Shown here: piece by piece, positions 1 through 12,870 of the stretch
Layout of the letters: each line of letters starts with the position of its first letter
Numbering within the stretch: the stretch's first letter is position 1
Assembly: GCA_014529385.2 (NCBI GenBank)
Contig: CM043960.1
Span: forward strand, 121,615,543-121,679,542
Reading direction: 5' to 3'
Origin: Adiantum capillus-veneris
Lineage: Eukaryota > Streptophyta > Polypodiopsida > Polypodiales > Pteridaceae
DNA length: 64,000 nucleotides
Notes under the pieces: generated by a model
Database searches by the model: none
The model's input: only the letters and a program-made list of their open reading frames with translations
Told to the model about the DNA's origin: nothing
Made by a program: the position numbers and the translations under genes

Positions 1-2189
1 TTGGGATTTTTGTTCTACAAACAAATCAAGGGGGCATATTCGCTCCATAACACAAAGAGGAGAAGCTTCGGCCTAGCTAGTCGCAGAATGACCATGTGAC
101 AACTGATGGCAAGTGCAGCAGAGCAGGTAGTGGACAAGATGGCAAGCATCCCAAACACGGAGGCGGGAATCCCTACTAAAATTTGCTCTCCATATAAGCT
201 AGCTCTTTGCAGCACTTTGAGCATGCAGGCACCTTGACACGACCTGTCAAAGCTGATCATGGCAGAGAACATCGGAATGGCAACTATAAACTCTTAAAGT
301 ATCTTGCAAGAGTGAAAAAGGCCATTCATGCTTTATCGGAAGCTTGGAGATTCTAGTGGTAGTGGGCCATTATCATCTTCACCTTCTAAGGTTTGCGTAA
401 AATGCTATAGCTTGTTGCTATGGCAATACTGTAGCATGTTTCCAAACTTATGAACAATGGTGCTCACGTATTTCGGGCCTACACTTAATACAAGTGCTGG
501 CATTGAGTGTTGCTTAGAGATGATCAAGGGGCTCCTATAGGTGACGACAACAATACGTAAAATGAGAATGGAGATGGCCTGATCATATTGCTTATCATGG
601 AGATAAACAAGATTGCAACTAAATTACATCTGGCCTGACTCCGTCTATCAGATGCTTGCCCAGAACAATGCCAAATTTGCACGATGGAGTCCAATAGCTT
701 CAGGTGAAAGGAATTCATAAGTCTTCTTGAATTTGAGCATCCCATCCTGACAAAGGCAAGACTAAAATTTCAAAGTAACCCGACAAGCTCTGCTTATTTT
801 TGACCCACAAAAGTAATAACTTCTGAAGAAATTGCTTCCCCATGGAGTTTGAAAAAGACACACAATATAAACCTACATTTACCTATTGAGCATAAAAAAC
901 CTCAAACCTGGTGTATGCCACTCTCATGGTCAAAAGCATGCACGCCTACAATCGCTTTATGGCATTGGACAGGCATGCCACTATAATCAGCCACCTACAG
1001 AGTTCTTGGACAACAGATGTGAAATGCTTATGTGATAAATGATGCCGGAAAAACCTCTCCAAAAAGATACGCATTAAGAAAAACTTCTGGCACATTGATT
1101 ACCATCTTGTTGGTGGCTACAAGGTGCCTCGTCTTTATACCTGGTGTGAAGTCCACCCATTTCATCTTCACCACGTGTCGCAATGCCCATTACAACCTGC
1201 CAACATCTGCCACCTAAAGTCAAGAAGCAGCATTTCCTTGAGAACCTTTTTTGTAGATTCCCATTTTTCAGCCTACAAAGTAAAAATTCTCTTTAAACTG
1301 TTGTAAAGACAGATGGACCTAGAGCATACACATTTATGGTGCCGGCTCATAAGCTACAAGAGAACGAGCATCCTACACTTTACGACCAAAGTGTTAAGAA
1401 TGCAGACATGGGACTTAGACCTATGTAAGCTTTACAAAACTGTCTTGGGCAAGTTGATATTCAGAGGACTCCATGATACCCACACCTGGAAAACTTTGTC
1501 TTGACATTGCATTTCATGTTAACTGATGCGACTATGGAGTAGAGGATAGCAAGGGCAATAATGCAAGTTAGAAACCTCCATTTCTGGACTAACTCTAGTG
1601 ATCATTGGAGTTGAGCATTGGATGTTGCTGCACTACCAACCAGCACCCCCTCTTTCACACACTCCCACACCCCCAAAATCATCTTCAAAAGTGCAAGGAA
1701 TCATCAACATATTTATAATTCTTTACCAGTTCACATTGACTCACATAATACAAACTCGTATCTTATGCAGGTGAGATGTGCATTACTACTTCTTGCAGAT
1801 CATAAAGTCTGGCTTCTAGTAAGCATACCTTAATTCTCTGAGCCAGAACTTCTGCTTCTTTACTCTGATAAGACAACAACTAGAACAATCACTATGTAAA
1901 TAGAATCAAGACAGACATGGTGAAAAGACTTAGCTGTAGTCTCTGTAGTCTAAAAGCTCCATCAGCCATCCATTACCTTTCTTGCTACTGCCATGCCAAC
2001 ATGCTCCTGATCAGTTTCTGAATGTATGCTATGTTTAAAATGTTGCTTGAGCTCATGGATAGCAGCCAAAGCCACGTTAACTCGTCTAGCCCTCAAAACA
2101 CACACACAATGCTCATACAAGTTTCTAGTAGAAAGCTCTTTTAGAAAGGAGGTCAAATGCTTGCTACCTTCCGTGCAAATGTGGCAAAC
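1..2189. other. No supported gene; unassigned intergenic or intronic sequence
   Basis: No open frame here has recognisable domain content. Short minus-strand frames near 15-272 and 524-745 lack any motif I can name. The stretch could be intron or 3' flank of the gene to which the DDT-like exon at 2190-2297 belonged, but I cannot connect any exon to it. There are no tRNA, LTR or tandem-repeat signatures. Confidence 0.5.
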
Positions 2190-2297
2190 TTTAAAAGCAA
2201 TGTGGATGGTATCAAGAAATGTGTTAGGTGTCAGAAGAGCGCTCTCCAATTCCTCGAGGGAAAATTCAACCTTAATGTTCAACATTGATCGAAAGAC
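2190..2297 (-). pseudogene. Possible single exon of a DDT-domain-like protein
   Basis: A 108-nt minus-strand segment translates as 36 residues containing VEFSLEELESALLTPN and LDTIHIA. This resembles the start of the plant DDT (DNA-binding, chromatin-remodeller-associated) domain. On the minus strand it is preceded by a good splice acceptor (a pyrimidine-rich tract ending in ctgcag) and followed by a GT (aaagtttgcc), so it reads as a phase-0 exon. The frame stays open further, to about 1962, but that extension has no domain character and may be intron read-through. I found no neighbouring exons of the same gene in the window, so this may be a relic or one exon of a gene with large introns. The DDT assignment is from memory of the motif and is tentative. 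Confidence 0.33.
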
Positions 2298-2413
2298 CTG
2301 CAGTATCAGTATTAAGTCAAACTATGTTTGCATTTTACCATGTAACAGTGTTCCAATCTTTGGGACTTAGCTTCAAGCCTCCCTTGCAAACACAGGGCAA
2401 GAGAGCACAAAAA

Positions 2414-2549
2414 GTGTGTGTGTGTGTGTGTGTGTGCCTGAAGTGATCGAGAGAGAGAGAGAGAGAGAGAGAACATGAACGGGAGAGGCATTGAGGAGGA
2501 CGTACTCAACCCTAAAGAACGAGCAGTTTGAATGCTCTCCCGTTCATGT

Positions 2550-2610
<61 letters not shown>
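2414..2610. repeat. Inverted repeat with microsatellite arms (GT/GA ... TC/CA)
   Basis: The left arm is (GT)n, then (GA)n, then gaacatgaacgggagaggca. After a spacer of about 38 bases the right arm is atgctctcccgttcatgttc, then (TC)n, then (CA)n. The unique cores at about 2471-2491 and 2532-2551 are reverse complements apart from one extra G, and both flanking microsatellites continue the pairing. Transcribed RNA or single-stranded DNA could fold into a hairpin with an arm of roughly 80 nt. Confidence 0.85.
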
Positions 2611-2613
<3 letters not shown>

Positions 2614-2747
2614 CCGTTTTTTGACCTAGTAGACAACAGTTCACTCTTTTGACCATAACTCGCTCATTTGAACTCCGATTTAGGTGATCTATAGCCTCAA
2701 TCAAAGAGCACGAAGCCCTCTACGCATTGCTGTAAAGACATAATTTT

Positions 2748-3767
2748 TTGTGTAATGGAAGGCTTTGCTGTAACAGCATCTCAGAACTAAAAAAATTGTC
2801 AAAACTTTTTGTCTTTGTTGCCAACTTGAAGGCAATGTTAGACAAAACTCGCAAGGGTGGAAAATCCACACTCGCTATGGAGAATGATGCAAAATCTCCA
2901 AGGAATTTGGATGCTAATTCAACCACATCATCTACAACAACGGAAGTAATGATCATGGCTTACTTGATCTCATTACATGAAATCGTCAACAAGCAAGGTG
3001 AAGAGTTGCGCGCACTTGCAATGGAGAATGGCATTTTAAAAGTTCTCGTTGTGGAGGATGAGCACCTCAAGAAGGTTCTTGAAATGCAAACAACACGCTT
3101 GATGCATCTTGAGAATGAAGTTCAAGAATGTAAACGCTCTCTTGTTGACATGAATGTATTGAAAGAGTATTTGAGCAAAGTTAAGAGTGATCATGTATTG
3201 AAAGAGGAAACGATAGATAGAATACGACATGATGTATGTGAGATGAAAAATGCATCCAAATCATGGGCTGATATATGTAAGGATAATGTGGTTTCTACAT
3301 CTCCTATCATGCAAGCCGTTGTCCAAGCAAAAAATGTAGAGAATGTGGACACTCAAGAATTGCAAGAACGACAAAAATGCTCAAAGAACATTGTCATTCA
3401 TGGAATCAAGGAGGAAAGCATGGAAACACCCCAATCTCTTGCGGTTGCTATTGAAGAGTTTTTTGCTACACACTTTGGCACGTCATGAATCATGGCTTAT
3501 GGTTCACATCGAGTTGGAAAACAAGGAGTCCCTCGTTCGGGAGAAAGATCTATTGTATGTACCATGGCTAATGAGGTAAAGAGAAAGATCATCCTTGACA
3601 ATAGTTGGATCTACCTCAAAGGAACGGGTTGTAATGTATATGACGATCGCACTCTTATGCAACAAAATGTACATCGTAAAGCATATGAGGAAAGAAGTAA
3701 GAAGATTAACTTGTCATCTCAAGAAGAAAAGCCACTTGAGGAGGATGCAAGTCCACCCAACAAATAG
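2748..3767 (+). pseudogene. LINE ORF1-like protein with coiled coil, one in-frame stop
   Basis: In L1-type elements ORF1 is an RNA-binding chaperone that coats the element RNA. Here residues about 30-190 are rich in heptad-like Leu/Met/Val with alternating charge, typical of a coiled coil. They are followed by a segment around KNIVIHGIKEESMETPQSL, which matches the start of the RRM-like core of L1 ORF1 proteins. A TGA at 3486-3488 interrupts the frame, and the same frame resumes (HRVGKQGVPRSG) to a TAG at 3765-3767. The natural start may be the Met at 2836 rather than 2748. ORF2 begins 6 nt after the stop in the same frame, so only one stop codon separates the two proteins. No gag-type zinc knuckle is visible. 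Confidence 0.75.
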
Positions 3768-3773
3768 GGACAC

Positions 3774-6700
3774 ATGATCTATGAGACCAACTCACGCTTG
3801 CAAATAAGCTTTTGGAATTATAACGGGTATCCATATAATGCGGAAATTGGCAGTGATGAGCTTATCAATGACTCCGATGTGATAATTCTTGTCGAAACAT
3901 GGGAGCATGATGCGCAAAAAATTCTTGGATTTGACAAATACGATGTGCATTCTTTGATGTGGGTCAAAAATGCAAAGCAACGAAGAGGCCAAGGAGGTGT
4001 AGCATGTATGACCAAAAAGGGTTTGAAAGATGTTTCTATTGTCAAAAAAGATAAGTATAAATGCTACTTATGGCTGAAAATCAGCCCACCAAATGGTCGA
4101 GTCATGTTTGTGGTTGGTTGCTACATTCCTCACTATGAATCGAACTTTTATGCTTGCTTGGATATGGATAGAGATAAGCTCTTTGTTGAACTAGAGGAAG
4201 ACATTGCTCATTACAAGGATCAAGGTGAAGTCATTGTTTTTGGAGACATGAATGCTCGCACAAATAGGTTACAACACGACACACAACAAGTCGACATGCC
4301 GCATGTCTCCAAAAGAATGGATGACTCATACACGTATAATCAAAGTTCTAATGATGCAAAGCTGGATCACTATAGAAAGTCACTTCTACATATGTGCAAT
4401 AGTATTGGAATGCTCATTGCAAATGGTGTATCTCTATGGCAAGGCACCAATGACTTTACATATAGAAAGCACAATGGTGATAGCGTGATTGACTATATGT
4501 TGTTCTCGGAAGCCACTCTAGAATGCATACAAAGCTTTACACTTGGTGAATGGAATCCGGAATTGGATCATAGGATGTTATGTATTGACCTCAAGTGTGG
4601 TAAACGGCCCGAGCATGTAGTCTCCAATCATGATGTGAATCATTTCTACCTACGTCTTGACTTCAAATGAGCACTTATATATGCTGATATGGTGGACCAA
4701 ATGTTAAGCATGATAGAGCATCAAGAGAGCCCAACATTAGAATGCAAGTGAAATTTTTTCAAAGAAGTAATTTGCTCTTGTGCGAAGGAATTCTTTTCGG
4801 TGAAACACATGTCTTGCAAAAGGTCTAAGAAGGGTAGCACCAAGAAGAAATGGTTTGACATGGAATGTAGTCAAGCCCAAAAACACTTGCTAAGATTGGA
4901 TGCAAGCAAAGACAAGGAAGTTTACTTGAAATGTTCACAGACATACAAAGTACTTGTTCAAAAGAAGAGGAGAAGGTGGGAAGTCAAAAAACAACTTCTT
5001 TTAGCGCAAGAGAAAGCACATGCATGTGGCAAGTTTTGGCAAAATCTAAAAGGCAAGCGTGTTGAGAGCTTTGGTGACTTGACTCTTGAGGATATGCATA
5101 TGCATGGCAAGAACCTCTATGAGAAACCCAATGTTGATAAGATGGAGTGTTGTAGCTCCCTTCCCTTTATGTCTCCCTTCTTTACCATTGAAGATGTATG
5201 CCGCGCGCTTGAGAAACTTCCTACTCACAAGGCAGGGGACCTTCAAGGTGTCAAGGCTGAAATGATTAAATGGACAAGCAAGAAAACACGATATTGGATA
5301 TGCGATATGTTTAACCTTGCACTTCATCATGGCATGCCTCATGATTGGAGTGCAAATTGGATCAAACCTTTGCGCAAAGGAGGAGAAATGTGAACAACTA
5401 TCGCACTATAATGGTTGGTTCTTTGATGGCAAAGTTATTTGGATGTATCATGGAGATGAAGATAAGTGAATGGGCTGAAAAGAATGGCAAACGTGCGGTT
5501 GGCCAAGTACGTTTTTGAAAGCATCATAGCACTATCAATCACCTTGTCACTCTTCGAGTTCTTATGGAAGCGTCTCGATTGAAAGGAAAAAAGTTTTATT
5601 GTTGCTTTGTGGATTTTCAAGAAATCTTTTGACATGGTACCGCGAGGAAATCTTTGGAGACGTATGCAAAGCCTTCAAGTGCTGAGAGAATTTATGCATA
5701 CAGTCTTTCGCATCTACCAAAAAGTGATATGTCGATTACGTATGGGGGATGGAATTTCAGAATTTTTTGCAAGCACCATTGGTGTCAAACAAGGATACCC
5801 ACTTTCCACAACCCTCTTTGGGCTACTCATTGATGAATTGGAATGCATGGTTCTTGATTTTATGCAGCAAGAAGGCATAGAAGAGGTTAAGATCAGAAAT
5901 GAGTTGATCATGCTTTTGATTTATGCCGACGATGTAGTGCTCTTGGCATATACCTTAGAAGATGCACAAAAGCTTATGAGTGTCTTCGAATGCTTTTGTC
6001 TACATAGCAAGCTGATCGTGAATGGATCCAAAACCAACGTTATGCTTGTAAAGACCCTCAGTGATGAAAATCCATGCATTGTATACAACAATGAGCAACT
6101 TCAAGTGGTAGATCACTTCAAGTGGTAGATCACTTCAAGTACCTTGGCCTTGAGGTTCCATCCAATCATGAATGGAAGGATTGTGCAATGTGTCGCTTGG
6201 AAGCCGGAAAGAGGGCTTATTATGCATTTGAGAACATGTGCAATGCTGGAGAGATCAAGTGTTGGGCTCTCAAAAAGTACCGGTACTTCTTTATGGAGTG
6301 GAGGTGTGGGGTGGAAGCATCGAGAAGTCTACTTGAAAAGAGTTTGAGAATGTCCAAAAGCGTTTTCTCACCAACTTTCTCCAAGTCAAGACACAAACAC
6401 CCTACATGCTCTTACTTCTTGAGTCCGGATCGCTTCCCATTGAGGTCTTGGGCATGCAAAGGGTTGTGGAGTACATGCTTAAGACACAACGTAGCCCTTT
6501 GCATCGACTTCCTAGAATCGCATATGAAGCAAGTCAAAAGGTCCAAAAGACATGCAAGAGCAAAATACTAAGTTCGGGGTGGATGCTTGACATCAAGAAA
6601 TGGTTTGGAAGATGGGATGCATGTCACTTGGTCAAGGGTGCGTCGATCAACTCCGAAGTTAATGAGGCCTTCTTACAATGCCAATGTATCACAGCTTGGG

Positions 6701-7118
6701 AGAAATCCGGAGGTTTCGCTTCAACCATTACACCACACATGTTGCCCCAAACTACAAATCTCTCTTCTTCTCTGAACGAGGTAACCGAACCCATCCCTAC
6801 ATCCTTGAGCCCATCCTGTTGAGTGCGATCCGCACCATTGCCTCCATTCATCTTAGCTCCCATTCTCTACTCTGCGAGATAGGACGTTGGGGCACGGGCG
6901 AGGAGTGTCATCTACTTTGCACCTTATGCCCTCGTCAAGTGCGAGAGAGTGAGTACCACACACTACTTGAGTGCTCAGCTTTTGACCACATTAGGGCCTC
7001 TTTTCCCCATATATTCAACCTTGAGCTCTCCCTACATACCTTCCTCTCCCAACCACGATGTGGACTCTCTATTGCAACGCTCATTTTAGCCATTTTGAGC
7101 ATCGAGAGTCACTTATGA
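3774..7118 (+). pseudogene. LINE ORF2: endonuclease and reverse transcriptase, frameshifted
   Basis: ORF2 nicks target DNA and reverse-transcribes the element RNA from the nick. The endonuclease part (3774-4670) shows GDMNAR, DSVIDYMLF and ELDH, the Asp/Asn/His signature of the exonuclease-endonuclease-phosphatase fold. A stop at 4668 and another near 4749 follow; the frame then reopens at 4800-5393. The reverse transcriptase lies at about 5390-6130, with GVKQGYPLS and the catalytic IYADDVVL, but only by shifting frame near 5390 and 5615. A 17-bp tandem duplication at 6098-6131 causes another shift. After it come the thumb-like region (HFKYLGLEV, EVLGMQRVVEYML) and a Cys/His cluster near 6905-6985 (CTLCP...HTLLEC) like the zf-RVT tail. 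No RNase H domain is visible. Confidence 0.85.
6098..6131 (+). repeat. 17-bp tandem duplication inside LINE reverse transcriptase
   Basis: The unit acttcaagtggtagatc occurs at 6098-6114 and 6115-6131, and a third partial unit (acttcaagt) follows. The extra 17 bp changes the reading frame, so the protein text VVDHFK is encoded twice in different frames. This looks like a replication-slippage lesion acquired after insertion. Confidence 0.95.
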
Positions 7119-7185
7119 CCTCCACTCACACCACCTGACATGTTCATTTGGTCCCATAGGTCATATTTGATCTCCGAGGATGATA

Positions 7186-8974
<1,789 letters not shown>

Positions 8975-9197
8975 TCTAATAGCTCAATAGCGGTGAAGCC
9001 GTAGGCAAGCCCCGTAGGACTCCACTATCAAGACCATAGCTCTCGACAGTGTTGCCCCGTTATCTACATGAAGTAGGCATACTCCAAGACTGAAAACTCC
9101 CTATTCTACTTACTCAAATGCAATTAATAATACCATAGTCAGCTTGAAGACCTCTCTTCTTGAGCAAGAAAAGAGAAACCTTGTGCTCTGATACCAA
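8975..9197 (-). mobile_element. Internal-region relic of a non-autonomous LTR element with tRNA-iMet primer site
   Basis: This block resembles 12650-12870 along its length, from the shared tagctcaata text to the shared gctctgatacca text. The latter (9185-9196) is the reverse complement of TGGTATCAGAGC, the standard plant primer-binding site matching initiator tRNA-Met, so the element reads on the minus strand with its 5' LTR to the right. No coding capacity is visible in the block. Confidence 0.7.
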
Positions 9198-9358
9198 TGT
9201 AGCATTTAATGGGGTAGTAACTTATGTGTAACGGAAATTAACATAGACATAGTGAGAATTTCATTAAGAATAGATTCCTAATGAGCATATCAAGATTGCT
9301 TGGTTGGAGAGAGAGCAACAAAAGCATAACACCTCGTTAGAATTAGGCATGAACAATA

Positions 9359-9951
9359 CTTCAAAAAGAGAGAGAATTTAAGCTATTGACAACAGTTGAG
9401 GACCAGATGTACATGGAGCTTTGTATTATAGGTCCCCCCTCCAAAAAACTTTGTATTATAGGTTTCCCCCATCAAGGGAGACATTTTACAATACAATACT
9501 TTGTGTTCCTTCAATAACTTGTTGGTGCAATGAAGATGGAAGCTTCAAGCACCAAGCTTACACTTCAAAAACATAACATCGATTCCCTCACGGTCTCAGA
9601 CCCAAGACCTCACACACCTTAAAAGATGGTGAGATCTAGCGGGGTATGAGAGTAGATCTAAAGGAAGAAGAAGTATTCTTACGAGAAACAAGTATTCATC
9701 CTCACATAATCACTCTTAATAGCTTAGTATAGCTTAGTAATTAGCATGGTAGAAGAGATGAGCATGCATTGGAGCTTGGCTCTTGGTTGGATTTGAATCA
9801 CAAAGCCAAGAGTTGTTAGTGTAGGCCTCCCTTCTCACAAGCTTGGAGTAGATGATGAGCTTTCCATTAAAGCTTGAGAAGGAGATAGTCTTCTTTACTT
9901 CACACATGAGTTTGTGTGAGTGTGTGTGCCATAATGCCTTGCATAATCGTG
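9359..9951. repeat. Direct repeat, left copy flanking the gag cassette
   Basis: This copy pairs with 11077-11662. Similarity starts at ttcaaaaagagag and ends after ataatg(c/a)cttgca(t/a)aatc. The repeat ends do not carry TG/CA, so they are not simple LTRs. Confidence 0.85.
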
Positions 9952-10994
9952 GAAGCTCTAGGAGTCTTATTGCGGGCATTTCTCTTGGGGCAAGAACTAT
10001 ATCCATGTCCTCGCTCCCCACATTTAAAACATTTGTGGTCCTTAACAAAAACCTTCAAGCTCTTTAGGAGAAAGGTTAATTTTTACCTTTGTAAACTCCC
10101 TTCTCCGATTGTTATTGTTGTTGTTATTGGAATTACCTTGGGAAGAATTTTGGGCATTGGTTTTCCCCTTTGCATCACTTTTGTCTTTTCTTTCCATGGG
10201 TTTGACATTCCTTCTAGCCCCTTGTTGGAAATTGATACGTGAAGCAACCATAGTGTGGTGGATTACTTCGGTGATAGAACCAGGCCGTTGGGAGTTGATG
10301 TACTTGGCCATCTCTTTAGGTAATCCCACACAGAATTGTTGCTTTTGCTCGGTGAAGTCTACCTTTTGAAAGACAATAGCCTTGAGATGTAAATCCCAAA
10401 ACTTGTCCACATATTTGTGGATAGACTCATGGGAGAGAAGCTTCACCATTCGGTAAGCACTTTGTCCTTTGCATCACTTGCAAGGAATTGCTTCATGATG
10501 GAAACTTGTAGAGTTTTCCATGTCTTTGGGGCTTTGCCGTTGCCATGAATGCTAGACCACCATTGATGAGCAGAATTTTGGAAGTGCATAGCTACATGGT
10601 GTATCTTGGAGGACTCAGTGAAGCCCTTGTCTCTCAAGGCCGCATTGAACTGCTCGATGAAGGCTAATACTTTGCCGGTGGCACCTTTACTAGGTGAGAA
10701 AAAGAGATACTCTTTTCTCCCTCTTTGAACTTCTTGAGATTTTGGGACGTTCGCCATGCAGGGCAAGATTTGCTATGTCCTCCCCTCTTGTATTCTTTAG
10801 GAGAATAGTTGTAGCTTTCGTCGAAAGAGGAGGAAAGGTGAAGAAGAAGGAGAAGAGGGTGACCTCTTTCTTGCCCTTTTCTTCCTTTGTTTCCTCTCTT
10901 CCCTTTCAGAGTGACAAGGAGAAGTACTGTGGGTTAACCGTTTCCTCCTGGGAGGAGTTGGCGATTGTCTAGACCGCCATCTTCGTGGAGCCAC
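9900..10994 (-). pseudogene. Gypsy-type gag with one CCHC knuckle, frameshifted, no pol
   Basis: Gag forms the virus-like particle that packages element RNA. From the ATG at 10992-10994 the protein begins with a basic, Arg/Ser-rich stretch (MAPRRWRSRQSPTPPRRKRL). The Retrotrans_gag core (FIEQFNAALRDKGF, AHQWWSSIHG, VSIMKQFL) lies at about 10760-10450, and its second half (HKYVDKFWDLHL, GLPKEMAKYI) continues in another frame. A poly-Asn run precedes a CX2CX4HX4C knuckle, CFKCGERGHGYSSC, reached by a further shift near 10040. The frame ends at 9900-9902, inside the left direct repeat. At least three shifts or stops make it inactive. No protease, reverse transcriptase or integrase follows, so the unit could only have moved in trans. 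Confidence 0.8.
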
Positions 10995-11076
10995 ATTTTT
11001 AGAGGAACTTAGGTATTTGCTTCTTTCCCGTTATTTGGATTTCTCCTCTCTTATTGGAGAGAGTCTTCTTTTGGGG

Positions 11077-11662
11077 GGTCTTCAAAAAGAGAGAAAATTT
11101 TAGCTATTGACAACAATTGAGGACTGGATGTACATGGAGCCGGTCCCCCCTCCAAAAGGCTTTGTATTATAGGTTTCCCCCATCAAGGGAGACATTTTAC
11201 AATACAATACTTTGTGTTCCATCAATAACTTGCTGGTGTAATGAAGATGGAAGTGTCAAGCACCAAGCTTACACTTGAAAAACACAACATCAATTCCGTC
11301 ACGGTCTCAGACCCAAGACCTCACACACCTTCGAAGATGGTGAGAGCTAGCGGGGTATGAGAGTAGATCTAGAGGAAGAAGAAATATTCTTACGAGAAAG
11401 AAGTATTTCTCCTCACATAATCACTCTTAATAGCTTAGCATAGCTTAGTAATTAGCATGGTAGAGGAGATGAGCATGCATTGGAGCTTGGCTCTTGGTTG
11501 GATTTGCATCACAAAGCCAAGAGTTGTTGGTGTAGGCCTCCCTTCTCACAATCTTGGAGTAGATGATGAGCTTTCCATTAAAGCTTGAGAAGGAGATATT
11601 CTTCTTTACTTCACACATGAGTTTGTGTGAGTGTGTGTGCCATAATGACTTGCAAAATCAGC
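11077..11662. repeat. Direct repeat, right copy flanking the gag cassette
   Basis: This is the partner of 9359-9951. It ends about 80 bp upstream, in gag orientation, of the gag start. Beyond 11662 it continues into a tail (to about 12529) shared with LTR 2. Confidence 0.85.
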
Positions 11663-12529
11663 CCCCTCTCACTCGTGGTCGACCCCTCTTGCTATTTCCT
11701 TCTCATGGCCCCTCATTGGCTCATGCCAAGCTTAGCCAATAGGAAATTAGAGGTCAAATGGAGAGCCTTCTGACAAGTGTCCCTCTTCCCGCTTTAGTGA
11801 GAGTTTAGGTAACTCCAATATTGCATTTAAATCCCCATTAGACCTTTTTTCCCTCTGGCCAATAGGAATTAAGCAAGCCATTGGGCTGCTTAATTATCAT
11901 TGGACCCCTTGGCAGGTTGTCCAATAATCTTCTAGGAGACTTAATTTTCATTGGTTCTTTTATCAAGTGTTTGTAAATTAATTAGACTAAATTTACTCTA
12001 GTCTAATTCTTAGTTGTCCACCTCTATGGCCATCCAATAGGATTTGAATGGGAATTGGGGCAACTGGGCTAGGAACCTGGCATGTGTCTAATATGCCCTT
12101 TGTGTAAAGGGAAGCCTTGTGTGTGTGTGTATGTGTGTGTGTGTTCTCTCACCTCTTCTCTCTCTTCCCCTACCTTTAGGGCTCGCCCCCTCCCATCTAG
12201 GGATGTGGAAAGACTTTGTGGTCTTCCCAAAGCATCCAATTTCCCTAAGGATTGACCATTGAACATTTCATTTGAATTTTGGAACCTAAGCTTTTTGGAA
12301 GTCTTAATGGGCTAAACCTTAGGGTCTTTGAAGCCCATTGATGCACATTGCTCTTTTGCAGATGGTCCCTCTTTGGATCCCTATTTTCTCTCCTTTGGAT
12401 CCCTACTGTGACTAGTCTACTAGCCTTACCAATATTCTATCTTTTTCACCCCTGGTACTTCCCCATATTAAATGATCAGTTTAACATGAGAAAATCATTT
12501 AGGAGAATTAGATATTAGTTATTACGACA

Positions 12530-12870
12530 TCTTTACCTTTGAAAATTAGTTCTCAAGCAGCCACACCCATGGTTTAAACACTGTTGATTTCAAATACTAG
12601 TGGAGAGGGTCTAACATTGCTCAATTGGTTATGGGTCCTGTTGAGCTTGCTCGTAGCTCAATAATGGTTAAGCCAAAGGCAAGCCTCGAGAGGCTCCATT
12701 ATTAAGACTATAGTTCCCAATGGTGTACCTCGAACTAAGTCCTTCTCAACCAAGATAATAGATCCCTGTCCCACTAACCCTAATGCAATGAACAAGTCCA
12801 ACCTTTCATGGACAACTTAAGGATATCTCTTCTTAAGCAAGAAAAGAGAAACCAATAGCTCTGATACCAA
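12530..12870 (-). mobile_element. Very short internal region (about 340 bp) of a TRIM/LARD-like element with primer site
   Basis: It lies between LTR copy 1 and LTR copy 2. At its right end is gctctgatacca (12858-12869), the reverse complement of the tRNA-iMet primer site, one base from the LTR that begins TGTAATGG at 12871. Its left end on the minus strand is purine-rich (aaaggtaaaga) just before the LTR, a weak polypurine-tract candidate. It encodes nothing, so the element depended on a helper. Confidence 0.65.

Larger units (their letters stand above)
9198..12529 (-). mobile_element. LTR copy 1 of the iMet-primed family, split by a gag cassette
   Basis: Next to the primer site the sequence starts with TG at 9198, and it ends near 12529 with ...attacgaca. 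The second LTR (12871-14368) shows the same layout in about 1.5 kb, but copy 1 is 3.3 kb. The difference is that a block of about 590 bp is present twice (9359-9951 and 11077-11662), with a 1.1-kb gag segment between the copies. Blocks match by eye at well over 80 percent, for example ctattgacaaca(g/a)ttgagga and tgagtttgtgtgagtgtgtgtgcc. The 12529 boundary is inferred only from where similarity to LTR 2 stops. Confidence 0.6.

Noticed and set aside
9359..11662. Simple LTR retrotransposon with 590-bp LTRs
   Set aside because: The repeats lack TG/CA ends, no primer site or polypurine tract lies between them and gag, and the same block occurs inside a longer 1.5-kb LTR at 12871-14368.
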